A stretch of DNA of 64,000 nt from Sphingobacterium sp. UBA4616 (GTDB lineage Bacteria > Bacteroidota > Bacteroidia > Sphingobacteriales > Sphingobacteriaceae), in the NCBI GenBank assembly GCA_002386525.1, contig DGIS01000023.1:1-64000 (forward strand), read 5' to 3'. The notes beneath the pieces are model-generated. The model did not search any database. It was not told the DNA's origin and saw only the letters and a list, made by a program, of their open reading frames with translations. Each line of letters opens with the position of its first letter. Positions within the stretch are counted from its first letter, which is position 1. Made by a program: the position numbers and the translations under genes. Below, piece by piece: positions 52,667-61,883 of this stretch.

Positions 52667-54883
52667 TCAGTATAACCAAATTTCATCACACGCCATCAGT
52701 GGATGCTTTGTGGGATGATTACGCCATAGCGGTAATTTTCTAAATGGGACAGCATAAATATGAATAGCAGTAACCTTGCTATTTATTGATGTTTGATATC
52801 GGACTTTATCCACCTTATAATCTTCTTTCATGGATGCATGCTTCTGAACGGATACTTCTTGAAAATCTTTCCCATTTATAGAGACAGAAATATGTAATTC
52901 CTTTGGTGGAAATATCCAATGCCGGGCATCTTTCAGAAAATCGAGTTCGATTGTATCTATTTGTGTTGGTTGTTTAAAGTCGAAAGTAATATCCATTGGC
53001 TTACCATTCCACAATAGCCAATTGTAACTATAATCCAAATAGCCCGGAACGCTATCCGTTAGTGTCTTTAACCCATTTGCTGGGAATGATGGGTCAAATG
53101 GATTTTTCGATGTAATACTTGCTTCTGAAGCTTTATTTATTCTAACTCCGGCATTGAAGATGTCTGTCCATTCTTTTGCATAACTATCAGGCGATGCTCC
53201 AGCTTCGGCGAGTTCTATTACCCCTAGCCTTTTGGCATCTTCAACGAATTGAGCGACCCTGCGCGTTAGACTTGGTTTCGCTACCCACCGATTACCATCC
53301 CGCACAAATATACCACGATCATGGGAGCCGTAAAATCTTGCTTGCTGCAAATAGGTATAATCCAGTCCCAATTGGATACGTCTAACGCGTGATGCCAATA
53401 AGGGATTATCCTTACTGGTAGCTTCTGCCTTTTCTAATAACATCCTATATTGATCCATGGCCTCTGGACTTAAAAAATCAATTCTATTATCAATTGGATT
53501 TCCATAAATCGACAAAGCAGAGGACGGCCCCGGCAAACGACCTCTTCGCTGTTTAAGGTATGCTTTCACAAAAGGTCCGACTTTACCGTAATAGCCCTCA
53601 ATAAATTCATTCATCAATTGATCTTCTGAGCGAACGTTCGTATCCCAGGAAAGATTGGCCAAAACATAGGCATTTAGCTCCGCCATATCACTATAAGTCG
53701 CTCCACCGCCCTGTAAAAAGATGCCTTCTACCCCTTGTGTTTTCAAATAATGTAGACTTTTCTGCATCGTTCCTTGAATTGGAAATGGTGCAAGATAATT
53801 GGTAAACTGGGTCAAATAATCCCATACAAAGACATGTTTAGCTTTGGATTTCCAAGCGCTCAATTGCCTTCTGAAAGTTGCAGCCGAGACTTCAACAGTG
53901 ATATCATTTTTCCGGAAAGCATCAATATTACTTAGTATAACTGACACATTATCTGCAACACGTAAATGTGCAGGTGGATTGGCCGTTTCAAGATAAGCCA
54001 ATGTCGTGAATTTCTTATCTGGAAAGATTGCGGCTACCCGGTTCACAAAGTGTATCAATGAGCCCTGCGGTCCCCCTTCGCGCTTATCTATAGCCTGACA
54101 ATGATCGCACGTACAGCTTCCCCTATCATCATTAGCCGCAATAGACCAATAAATAGCCTTCGGATTTTCAACCATCCTGCGCTTAAAGTAAGCAACAGCA
54201 TGTGTAAAGACATCTTCATTAGAGAGGCAAAGCTGAGCCGGCTGCCGCTTCCCATCAAATAGGGAATAATACTCGGGATGACTTTTAAAATAAATCGATG
54301 GTGGCAATATTTTACTGGCCGTGTGTCCCCAATCCCCCCACTTGTCTTCCAAATAATGTAGACCATACCAATCCATGTATTCCTGATCCAGTTCTATTGG
54401 GAAATAGACCTCTCTATATTGAAAACTTGGTTTTGAAAAAATTTTTAGATCTGCAGCTACATATAAACTAGTAGACTTAGGAATATAGGTATTTTCATTA
54501 CCTGCATACCATTTTCTTCCGCCAATGATATCCCTTACATAACGGTATGCCGCAAATAGCACTCCTTTACCACTCCCCTTAATCCAAATCGTCTTTCCCA
54601 CAACATCAATAGAATAACTATCCTCAGGAAAGGATTCCGTTATGGGTAAGCTTTCTAGGATAATAGCATCTGAAACATCAACTTTAGCTTGTATAGCATA
54701 GTCTGCACCCGTACTTTCTTTTGTGTAAGATTTGATAACACCCGCGGCTTGCATTGAAACAGGATTGTCTATCTCCGCTTGAATGATATAACCTGTTTTC
54801 CCATACTCAACTAATGTAATTCGCTCTTGTGCTTGCACTATCGTTACCAATGACAATAGACCTAACATAAACTTCCACATCAT
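52667..54883 (-). CDS. DUF4838 secreted glycoside-hydrolase-like protein
   Basis: About 739 residues from ATG 54883, with a signal peptide (MMWKFMLGLLSLVTIVQAQ). An N-terminal GH67-type alpha-glucuronidase-like domain (about 20-145) is followed by the DUF4838 (beta/alpha)8 region with PSFQYREVYFPIELDQEYMDWYG, WSIAANDDRGSCTCDHC (CxCxxC, possible metal site), KHVFVWDYLTQFTNYLAPFP and GIFLQGGGATYSDMAELNAYVL. A C-terminal F5/8-type or sugar-binding domain (about 610-739) ends the protein (LLWNGKPMDITFDFKQPTQIDTIELDFL). Polysaccharide degradation in the periplasm or at the surface is likely; substrate unknown. In-frame ATGs at 54898 and 54916 are less likely starts. Confidence 0.85.
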   Translation of the reverse strand: MMWKFMLGLLSLVTIVQAQERITLVEYGKTGYIIQAEIDNPVSMQAAGVIKSYTKESTGADYAIQAKVDVSDAIILESLPITESFPEDSYSIDVVGKTIWIKGSGKGVLFAAYRYVRDIIGGRKWYAGNENTYIPKSTSLYVAADLKIFSKPSFQYREVYFPIELDQEYMDWYGLHYLEDKWGDWGHTASKILPPSIYFKSHPEYYSLFDGKRQPAQLCLSNEDVFTHAVAYFKRRMVENPKAIYWSIAANDDRGSCTCDHCQAIDKREGGPQGSLIHFVNRVAAIFPDKKFTTLAYLETANPPAHLRVADNVSVILSNIDAFRKNDITVEVSAATFRRQLSAWKSKAKHVFVWDYLTQFTNYLAPFPIQGTMQKSLHYLKTQGVEGIFLQGGGATYSDMAELNAYVLANLSWDTNVRSEDQLMNEFIEGYYGKVGPFVKAYLKQRRGRLPGPSSALSIYGNPIDNRIDFLSPEAMDQYRMLLEKAEATSKDNPLLASRVRRIQLGLDYTYLQQARFYGSHDRGIFVRDGNRWVAKPSLTRRVAQFVEDAKRLGVIELAEAGASPDSYAKEWTDIFNAGVRINKASEASITSKNPFDPSFPANGLKTLTDSVPGYLDYSYNWLLWNGKPMDITFDFKQPTQIDTIELDFLKDARHWIFPPKELHISVSINGKDFQEVSVQKHASMKEDYKVDKVRYQTSINSKVTAIHIYAVPFRKLPLWRNHPTKHPLMACDEIWLY

Positions 54884-54935
54884 ATAAAAATTTATCATAC
54901 GGATAGATACGAGCAAAATAGCTCACAACCGTTGA

Positions 54936-55079
54936 TTAAGCATGACCTATCCTTAACCGTACACGCGATATAAGCTCATACGGAGAAATAGGCTTTTTAA
55001 TATAATCATTGGCGCCTACCTTAAATCCTTCTAAAATACTATTATCGTCATTCTCTTCTTTTCGTTCTTCATAGGGGAT
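54936..55079 (-). pseudogene. C-terminal fragment of a response-regulator receiver domain
   Basis: On the minus strand an open frame of about 48 codons, closed upstream by a stop, reads into EGFKVGANDYIKKPISPYEL and ends RVRLRIGHA followed by TAA. The pattern GF..GAnDYI.KP.SP.EL..R is the conserved last third of an OmpR-type receiver domain, including the Lys of the K-P pair. The phosphoacceptor half and any output domain are missing, and there is no start codon at the right place. This is best read as the tail of a decayed response regulator or hybrid kinase gene. Confidence 0.7.
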
Positions 55080-55371
55080 TTAATTTTAGTACTTCATAGT
55101 ACGACAAAGTTTAGAAAAAAAAACTGAAGTCGTTGTAGACGCACAACTACAAGACTGCAAAAATTAATTAGCATTGATTTCAATTCATAGCATGCGTTAG
55201 TATGTTGGTTTCATGTATTCACCACGATATTGTTCAACTTATTATTTAATAATCGTAAGACTCTACTGCGATAGTTTAATGTGATTGGACAAAATTAAAC
55301 CGCTGGTATATCCCCCAATTAACTAATTTATACTGTATATTTATAGTATACTAATACGTAGCAAACAATTT
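55080..55371. other. Intergenic region upstream of D-lactate dehydrogenase gene
   Basis: About 290 bases of AT-rich sequence with no open frame of note. A short palindromic cluster lies near 55330-55350 (GTATATTTATAGTATAC). The receiver remnant just downstream on the minus strand ends here. No strong promoter box was identified. Confidence 0.35.
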
Positions 55372-56364
55372 ATGAAAATCGCCTTCTTTTCCACAAAACC
55401 ATATGACAAGTTATTCTTTGAAAAAGAAAACAGTACGTATGGCTTTCAGTTTAATTTTTATGAGACGCATCTAGGGCCACACATTGTGAATGCTATTGAA
55501 GACGAGAAGGTAATCTGTGCATTTGTCAATGATAAACTAAACCGACAAGTTATCGAAGTACTTGCTGAAAAAAGCGTTGAGTTGATTGCCTTGCGCTGTG
55601 CGGGCTTTAATAATGTTGATTTAGAGGCGGCACGGGAGTTTGGAATAAAAGTGTGTCGAGTTCCTGCTTATTCTCCCGAAGCAGTTGCAGAACATACAAT
55701 GGCCATGTTATTGACATTAAATCGTAAAACGCATAAAGCTTATAATCGGGTTAGGGAGCAAAATTTCGCATTGCATGGACTTTTGGGCTTCAATCTTTAT
55801 CAGAAAAAAATTGGGGTAATTGGCACTGGAAAAATTGGAAAGGCTTTTATCAAAATCGCCTTAGGATTTGGCGCGAATGTAATTGCCTATGATTTATATC
55901 CAGATCCTGAGCTTGCAGCAAAAGGCGTCGATTATAAATCGTTGGATGAGGTCTTTAAGGAATCAGACATCATTTCTCTTCATTGTCCGCTCACGCCCGA
56001 AAACCACTATCTAATTAATAAGGAATCATTGGATAAGATGAAGCATGGCGTTACAATCATTAATACAAGTAGAGGTAACTTAATTAATACCAATGATGTT
56101 ATCAAAGCGCTTAAAGAGCGTAAGATTGGACTACTGGGTATTGATGTGTATGAACAGGAGGAAAAATTGTTTTTTAAAGATTTATCAACGACAATTATTG
56201 AAGATGAGACCATACAACTATTAATGAGTTATCCTAATGTTTTGGTAACCGCACATCAGGCTTTCTTCACCACTGAAGCGTTAACAGAAATTTCTCAAAG
56301 AACACTGCGAAGTATTTCCGACTTATTGTCTAAAGGAATCACTGATGAAGACGTCTTGCTATAA
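55372..56364 (+). CDS. ldhA: D-lactate dehydrogenase (2-hydroxyacid dehydrogenase)
   Basis: The 330-residue D-isomer-specific 2-hydroxyacid dehydrogenase has the NAD-binding GVIGTGKIGKAF (GxGxxG), the catalytic Arg in LRCAGFNNVDLEAA (R-x-x-G), the catalytic Glu after GLLGIDVYEQEE, and the His in VTAHQAFFTTEA. FSTKPYDKLFFEKEN at the start is typical of LdhA. It reduces pyruvate to D-lactate with NADH in fermentation or balances redox under low oxygen. Length is standard (about 330). A perfect hairpin overlaps its stop codon. Confidence 0.93.
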   Translation: MKIAFFSTKPYDKLFFEKENSTYGFQFNFYETHLGPHIVNAIEDEKVICAFVNDKLNRQVIEVLAEKSVELIALRCAGFNNVDLEAAREFGIKVCRVPAYSPEAVAEHTMAMLLTLNRKTHKAYNRVREQNFALHGLLGFNLYQKKIGVIGTGKIGKAFIKIALGFGANVIAYDLYPDPELAAKGVDYKSLDEVFKESDIISLHCPLTPENHYLINKESLDKMKHGVTIINTSRGNLINTNDVIKALKERKIGLLGIDVYEQEEKLFFKDLSTTIIEDETIQLLMSYPNVLVTAHQAFFTTEALTEISQRTLRSISDLLSKGITDEDVLL

Positions 56365-56374
56365 GCAAGACGTC
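56350..56374 (+). terminator. Hairpin overlapping ldhA stop codon
   Basis: GACGTCTTGCT-ata-AGCAAGACGTC is a perfect 11-bp inverted repeat whose loop contains the start of the TAA stop. No long T tract follows, so it may slow transcription or protect the 3' end of the transcript. Confidence 0.5.
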
Positions 56375-56455
56375 GTAAGCATTTCAAATCATTCCGGTAT
56401 ATACGTGCCCAAAAAGGCAGTTGGAATTAATTCGATTATTGTATTCGTTTTCCAT

Positions 56456-56800
56456 CTATCCCCTTTCGCCCTGGTAACTTGCCCACCACTCATCAAGACG
56501 TTCGATGACCGGCAATAAAGTTTTTCCCAACTCGCTGAGTTTGTATTCTACCCGTGGCGGAGATTCGGCATAAATCTGTCTACATAAAATTCCGTCACGT
56601 TCGAGCTCGCGCAGCTGAACAGTCAATGTCGTTTGCGCCAAATCTTCCATTTCACGCCTAAGCTCACCAAATCTTTTGGGACATTGTTTCGCTATAGCTT
56701 TAATGAGCAATACCTTCCATTTTCCACCTATTATCTTAAATATGCCATTGACATCACAACAAGCGCCAAAATTTTCACTTTTTTTTTCATTCATAATCAC
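56456..56800 (-). CDS. HxlR-family transcriptional regulator
   Basis: The 114-residue winged helix-turn-helix protein has the HxlR marks: a cysteine pair near the start (GACCDVNGIFKIIGGKWKVLLI), RFGELRREMEDLAQTTLTVQLRELERDGIL and the C-terminal PPRVEYKLSELGKTLLPVIERLDEWW. The N-terminal cysteine(s) at residues 14 and 15 fit the redox- or quinone-sensing type (YodB/HypR). It is divergent from an MFS efflux gene and very likely represses it; a CAAGTA-n13-TACTTG repeat lies between them. Confidence 0.92.
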   Translation of the reverse strand: MIMNEKKSENFGACCDVNGIFKIIGGKWKVLLIKAIAKQCPKRFGELRREMEDLAQTTLTVQLRELERDGILCRQIYAESPPRVEYKLSELGKTLLPVIERLDEWWASYQGERG

Positions 56801-56832
56801 CTGATACTAACCATTAGTTCATAAAAACATAC

Positions 56833-56857
56833 CAAGTACATAATTTGTAACTACTTG
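56833..56857. promoter_or_regulatory. Candidate HxlR operator
   Basis: CAAGTA at 56833-56838 and TACTTG at 56852-56857, exact inverted hexamers with a 13-base spacer, sit in the 112-base region between the divergent HxlR and MFS genes. Arm length and spacing are close to those of known HxlR-family sites; binding is inference. Confidence 0.5.
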
Positions 56858-56912
56858 ACTTAAAAAAATATCCAAACTATTTTTAACCGTAAAAATATTA
56901 AAAACTTTCTAT

Positions 56913-58310
56913 ATGAGCTTTCAAATTAAAGATCTACTTCATATTTTGTTTCTTTCAACTGCTGTATTTCTTTTCGTCATCGACCTTTTTATTTTGAATG
57001 TTTCCCTTCCGAACATTCAACATGCGCTACACTTAAGTAATAGTGATACGCAATGGATTATTGTACTTTATATTGTTGGTTACGCAAGTATTTTGATTTA
57101 TGCCGGCATTGCCGGAAATCGTTATGGAAAGAAAAAGTTATATTTAGTTGGAATGGCTGGTTTTACCCTCGCTTCTTTTTTATGTGGTGTTTCAAGCAAT
57201 CTCTACGCCTTATTGCTCGGAAGGCTGGCCCAGGGAATTAGTGCTGCATTGATGGTTCCACAAGGTATTGCACTGATTACTTTACTATTTGAAAATCCAG
57301 AAAAGAGATCCATGGCATTGGGCATCTATGGAAGTATAGCGGGTATTGCTTCGGTGATAGGTCAGTTATTGGGTGGAATACTCCCCGATCAAACCTGGAT
57401 AAACGAAAGCTGGCGCCTTATCTTTTTAATCAATGTACCTATTGGATTCCTTGCCTTCTTTGCTGTTTATCGGTATACGCCTAAAGATGATCGCAGTGTA
57501 AAATCTTCGATCTCTTTTATGCCAATGCTCACATTGTTTGCGCTTTTAATGGGGATAATTTTTCCATTAATCATGGGGCCGGAGTTGAAATGGCCATTGT
57601 GGTCACAATTCCTGTTGGGAGGAACACTTTTTTTCGTTTTATTGTTTCTAAAAAAGCAACGAAAACTACAACAAAAAGGTTATCCTACCCTACTAAATTT
57701 CTTGCTATTCAAAAATAGGATTTTCAACATAGGGCTTCTCGCTGCATTAGCTTATTATATGGTTCAGGATGCCTACTTTATCATTAATTCCAATTACCTT
57801 CAAAATCAAAAAAATTATACGTCTACAATGACTGGAATTGCCTTTATTTACCAAGGCATGGGTTATGTACTCGCTAGCGTTATTGTAAGTAGATTAATAC
57901 AGCGTTATGGAAAAATAGTTATACTTACTGGATTAGGAATTATGATTTTGGGTTTGTTGTCTCATCTTTTTATTTTTAATACACAGTTTTTAGATAATGA
58001 TCAATTACATGTGCTCTTCTTTCTTTATGGTATTGGCTGTGGAAGTGTATTGCCCGCATTAATGACACTTGCTTTAAAAGATCTCAATGAGAGATTAATT
58101 GCTGACGGCACTGCTGTTTATCTTACCATACAACAATTATCGATCTGCCTAGGTATTGCTTGTATTGTTGGTGTATTTCTCCATCAAAAAGAAAGCAATT
58201 TTTTTGGTTGGCAGCATATCTCCTCATCCTATGGCTACTCAATGTCACTATCGGTCATATTGCTGTTGAGTGTCGTGTGTGTAGTAGCATGTTTACCTTC
58301 TAAAAAGTAA
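56913..58310 (+). CDS. MFS drug transporter, DHA2 (EmrB/QacA) type
   Basis: The 465-residue protein has about fourteen hydrophobic segments and DHA2 motifs: LFILNVSLPNIQHAL (motif D1), YGKKKLYLVGMAGFTLASFLCG, LLLGRLAQGISAALMVPQG, and GIYGSIAGIASVIGQLLGGIL (motif C-like, antiporter signature). It likely exports cytotoxic small molecules or quinone-like compounds in exchange for protons. Divergent from the HxlR-family gene, which probably controls it. Confidence 0.92.
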   Translation: MSFQIKDLLHILFLSTAVFLFVIDLFILNVSLPNIQHALHLSNSDTQWIIVLYIVGYASILIYAGIAGNRYGKKKLYLVGMAGFTLASFLCGVSSNLYALLLGRLAQGISAALMVPQGIALITLLFENPEKRSMALGIYGSIAGIASVIGQLLGGILPDQTWINESWRLIFLINVPIGFLAFFAVYRYTPKDDRSVKSSISFMPMLTLFALLMGIIFPLIMGPELKWPLWSQFLLGGTLFFVLLFLKKQRKLQQKGYPTLLNFLLFKNRIFNIGLLAALAYYMVQDAYFIINSNYLQNQKNYTSTMTGIAFIYQGMGYVLASVIVSRLIQRYGKIVILTGLGIMILGLLSHLFIFNTQFLDNDQLHVLFFLYGIGCGSVLPALMTLALKDLNERLIADGTAVYLTIQQLSICLGIACIVGVFLHQKESNFFGWQHISSSYGYSMSLSVILLLSVVCVVACLPSKK

Positions 58311-58417
58311 AATAGAACATAATTTAGTTCAGCAACATCGGCCAAATGTCCATTTATTAGTTGAATTAAAGCAAGTTGCGCATTTTCATCCTTTGGTGAA
58401 TGCTTAGCCGGTCTCAT
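58235..58417 (-). CDS. Possible small protein, coupled to the 79-residue gene
   Basis: ATG 58417 overlaps the TGA of the preceding minus-strand gene in an ATGA arrangement and opens a 60-codon frame (MRPAKHSPKDENAQLALIQLINGHLADVAE...). Its last third runs antisense to the MFS gene end, which lowers the likelihood, but the first 36 residues lie outside that gene and look coding-like. No family recognised. Confidence 0.3.
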   Translation of the reverse strand: MRPAKHSPKDENAQLALIQLINGHLADVAELNYVLFYFLEGKHATTHTTLNSNMTDSDIE

Positions 58418-58653
58418 TTAATATCATTGCTATGAGCTACTAGATCGTAATCCACCAGAAATAGGTCTTTACCATCAAAAAGATCAATCTGGTCTTCTTT
58501 AAACATCTCTACAATATCGCGGGCAGTTTTATACGTTACATTCGCTTGTATGGCAATCAGATCAATAGCACTATTTACATCGCCCTGTTTAATGAATTCC
58601 CGAATAGTGGCTTTATCAATTTCGATCGTATTTACGAGAATATTTTTGGTCAT
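58414..58653 (-). CDS. Small hypothetical protein with L7/L12-C-terminal-like pattern
   Basis: A 79-residue protein whose core (IREFIKQGDVNSAIDLIAIQANVTYKTARDIVEMF) has the I..(G)..AI.L.......T.K.A.D.VE spacing of the ribosomal protein L7/L12 C-terminal domain fold, also found as a stand-alone domain in small Bacteroidota proteins. The C-terminus is acidic (DGKDLFLVDYDLVAHS). Role unknown. It lies downstream of dnaE2 on the same strand with 87 bases between. Confidence 0.7.
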   Translation of the reverse strand: MTKNILVNTIEIDKATIREFIKQGDVNSAIDLIAIQANVTYKTARDIVEMFKEDQIDLFDGKDLFLVDYDLVAHSNDIK

Positions 58654-58740
58654 ATCTTTTAATTTCCTATAGATTAGAATGCTTGCTACCTACGCGGAGT
58701 AAATGCTTTTACTTCAAAAATGAGATTAATAAGGGAGAGA

Positions 58741-61700
58741 TCAATGAAAATTTCTTCCTTTATGAAAAATGCCTGCAGCATTATCATTTTCTGCTGTTAG
58801 ATCCTTTAACAATCCAGACATATCAAAGCAGCGCTGAGCAATGACATGAATAACTTCTCCTTCAGTTTGAATTTTACCAGCGATCATAAGGAGCTTTGCC
58901 CGAAGGATCTCTTTCCGATATTTTTCAAACACAGTACTCCAAACCACAATATTTGCAAAACCTGTATCATCTTCAATAGTGATAAATAAAACACCTTTAG
59001 AGGTTCCTGGGCGTTGCCTAACGGTAATTAATCCACATATCTTTACCGGCATATCATTTTTTATCCCTCCCAATTTTGCTGTCGGCACTACATGGAGAAG
59101 ATCTAGCTTTCCACGCAAGAAGCTCACCGGATGTGCTTTAATGGATAGCGATGTTTTTGCATAGTCTGCAACTACATGCTGACTTTCCGTAAGCAATGGT
59201 AACTGGATCTGTCCCTCGGTTATACTTTCAGAAGCTTGCCCTTTAAATAATTCAATTGGCCGATCACCTAATGCTGTAATCTCCCAAAGTGCTTGTCGGC
59301 GATCCATATGCAGCGACCTAAACGCATCTGCATGCGCTAACTTTTCTAAGGTCGCAAGCGATAATCCGACGTCCATCATTCCTATAATGGATGAAAATCC
59401 GTTGTGCCGACCAGTAGTTAGCACAACAGCCTCTTCCATGGAAAATCCTTTGATTTGACGTAACCCCAATTGAAGGGCATGCGGTTTACCCATCTCACCC
59501 TTTAAAGTATTGTCCCAGGTTGAATAATTTACATCAATAGGATGTACCATTACACCATGTTTCTTTGCATCAATAACAATTTGAGCGGGCTGATAAAAGC
59601 CCATCGGCTGACTATTCAATAAGGATGCAGCAAAAATATCGGGATAATAATACTTAAGCCATGAGGACACATATACTAATAATGCAAAAGATGCGGCATG
59701 GCTCTCTGGAAAACCATAACTACCGAATCCTTCCAGTTGCTTAAAGACTCGATTGGCAAATTCTTCTGAATAGTTTTTTTTGACCATGCCATCGACCATT
59801 TTTTTGTGAAAAGAAGATACCTGCCCTTTAGATTTGAATGTTGCCATACTACGCCTCAACTCGTCGGCTTCTGCAGGTGTAAATCCCGCTGCAACGATAG
59901 CAATTTCCATGGCCTGCTCCTGAAAAAGAGGGACTCCTAAGGTTTTTTTAAGAATAGCTTCGATCTCTTGACTAGGATAATCAACATCTTCTTCTTTATT
60001 TCGACGACGTAAATAGGGATGCACCATATCCCCTTGTATAGGTCCCGGGCGTACTATAGCCACTTCAATGACCAAATCATAAAATTTTCGTGGTTTTAAT
60101 CGTGGTAACATCGACATCTGGGCCCGGCTTTCGATCTGAAATACACCTAAGGTATCCGCATGGCAGATCATATCGTAAACTGCTTCATCGTCATTTGCCC
60201 CAATATCGGCGAGTGTAAGCTCTTTTCCGTAATGTTTTTTTGCGAGTTCAAAAGCCTTACGGATACAGGTCAGCATTCCCAAAGCCAGTACATCTACTTT
60301 CAGAAAACCGAGTGCTTCCAGATCATCTTTATTCCATTCGAGATTGGTCCGATTATCCATTCGAGCATTTATTAAAGGACACAGTTCATGTAAATTACCT
60401 TGTGTAATTACAAACCCACCAGTATGCTGGCCCAATTGCCTCGGAAATCCAATATATTGATGCGTCAACTCCAGCACTTTTCTCAGATGCTGGTCATCGG
60501 GATTAAAGCCCTGTTCAACCAAACGCTCCAAATTGATAACATCATCCCAATGACTACTTACTATGCCTGCTAAGCGCCCTACAGCATCTAAAGATAGTCC
60601 CATGGCCTTACCAACATCACGTATAGCTCCTTTTGAACGTACTTGTGTGACTGTAGCCACAATGGCAGCTCGATTGCGTCCATATTTCTCATAAATATAT
60701 TGGATTACTTCCTCACGACGCTCATGCTCAAAGTCGACATCTATATCTGGTGGTTCATCGCGGGCATCGGACATAAATCGTGCAAAAAGAAGCCTATATT
60801 TAGAAGGATCCACCGAAGTAATTCCTAAACAGTAACAAACCGTAGAATTTGCCGCTGAACCTCGCCCCTGACATAAAATTCCTTTTTCTTTGGCAAATCG
60901 AACATAATCATATACCGTCAAAAAATAAGAAGCATAATTTTTACGCTCGATAAAATCAAGTTCCATTTGAATCGTTTCCCGAATGCTATCGGGGATATCA
61001 CCGTCAAATTTTTTCTTGGCTCCTTCCCAAGTTAGATAGGTTAATTCCTCCTGCGTCGTTCGCCCATTAGAAGATAACTCATCGGGATATACATATTTCA
61101 AATCATCTAAGGAAAAATGACAAGCATTGGCAATTTTTACACTCTGTTCGATAGCCTCTGGGTACCCTCTAAACAAGCGTTCAACTTCAGTGATTGACTT
61201 TAGATAGCGCTCTGCATTGGGATGCAAATTAAACCCAGCAGTTTGTATCGTACATTTTTGACGGATACATGTTAAAATATCCTGCAATTCACGTCTTTCG
61301 GGTATATGATAATATACATCGCCGAGAACAACAAGTGGAATATCGCATTGTTTACCCAGTTGATTTATTCTAAACAATAGTTTTGAATCATCTCCACGAT
61401 AGAGTTTTTTAATACCTAGACTAAGAAAGCCCTGGAGGAACTGTTGACATTGCTGTACAAATTCAATAAAAAAAGGATCTAGCTCAAAACCAGCCACCAA
61501 TTTTTCAGGTGGACAAATAATAAACATAATTCCCTCAGCATATTGAAACACATCTTTTTTATACAACGCACATCTGCCTTTTTCAGTCCTTAAGTTCCCA
61601 ACGGTTAACAATGTTGAAAGTCGACCATAAGCCTCTTTATCTGTCGGGTATGCGAGTAAGCTAGGGCCATCTTGTAAGTCCAAGCGACAGGCAGGAATAA

Positions 61701-61881
61701 GTCGTATACCGGCTTTTTTGGCCGCTATATGTGCGCGAACAATACCAGCAAGGCTATTACGGTCAGTTACTGCTACAGCATGATAGCCCAATTGAGCCGC
61801 TTGTTCAATCAATTCTTCGGGGTGTGAGGCACCTTCGAGAAAACTGAAATTACTTGTTATCTGTAATTCACAATAATTCAT
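58741..61881 (-). CDS. dnaE2: Error-prone DNA polymerase DnaE2
   Basis: From ATG 61881 the protein has 1046 residues. It is a C-family polymerase alpha subunit: a PHP domain at the N-terminus (YCELQITSNFSFLEGASHPEEL and TDRNSLAGIVRAH), the catalytic DARDEPPDIDVDFEHERREEV near residue 392, LGQHTGGFVI and a fingers/HhH region, and a C-terminal OB-fold (GLITVRQRPGTSKGVLFITIEDDTG). It lacks the tau-binding extension of DnaE1, and its length (about 1050) matches the DnaE2/ImuC subgroup. It performs translesion synthesis with ImuA' and ImuB after DNA damage. It starts two bases after imuB ends. Confidence 0.95.
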   Translation of the reverse strand: MNYCELQITSNFSFLEGASHPEELIEQAAQLGYHAVAVTDRNSLAGIVRAHIAAKKAGIRLIPACRLDLQDGPSLLAYPTDKEAYGRLSTLLTVGNLRTEKGRCALYKKDVFQYAEGIMFIICPPEKLVAGFELDPFFIEFVQQCQQFLQGFLSLGIKKLYRGDDSKLLFRINQLGKQCDIPLVVLGDVYYHIPERRELQDILTCIRQKCTIQTAGFNLHPNAERYLKSITEVERLFRGYPEAIEQSVKIANACHFSLDDLKYVYPDELSSNGRTTQEELTYLTWEGAKKKFDGDIPDSIRETIQMELDFIERKNYASYFLTVYDYVRFAKEKGILCQGRGSAANSTVCYCLGITSVDPSKYRLLFARFMSDARDEPPDIDVDFEHERREEVIQYIYEKYGRNRAAIVATVTQVRSKGAIRDVGKAMGLSLDAVGRLAGIVSSHWDDVINLERLVEQGFNPDDQHLRKVLELTHQYIGFPRQLGQHTGGFVITQGNLHELCPLINARMDNRTNLEWNKDDLEALGFLKVDVLALGMLTCIRKAFELAKKHYGKELTLADIGANDDEAVYDMICHADTLGVFQIESRAQMSMLPRLKPRKFYDLVIEVAIVRPGPIQGDMVHPYLRRRNKEEDVDYPSQEIEAILKKTLGVPLFQEQAMEIAIVAAGFTPAEADELRRSMATFKSKGQVSSFHKKMVDGMVKKNYSEEFANRVFKQLEGFGSYGFPESHAASFALLVYVSSWLKYYYPDIFAASLLNSQPMGFYQPAQIVIDAKKHGVMVHPIDVNYSTWDNTLKGEMGKPHALQLGLRQIKGFSMEEAVVLTTGRHNGFSSIIGMMDVGLSLATLEKLAHADAFRSLHMDRRQALWEITALGDRPIELFKGQASESITEGQIQLPLLTESQHVVADYAKTSLSIKAHPVSFLRGKLDLLHVVPTAKLGGIKNDMPVKICGLITVRQRPGTSKGVLFITIEDDTGFANIVVWSTVFEKYRKEILRAKLLMIAGKIQTEGEVIHVIAQRCFDMSGLLKDLTAENDNAAGIFHKGRNFH

Positions 61882-61883
61882 CT

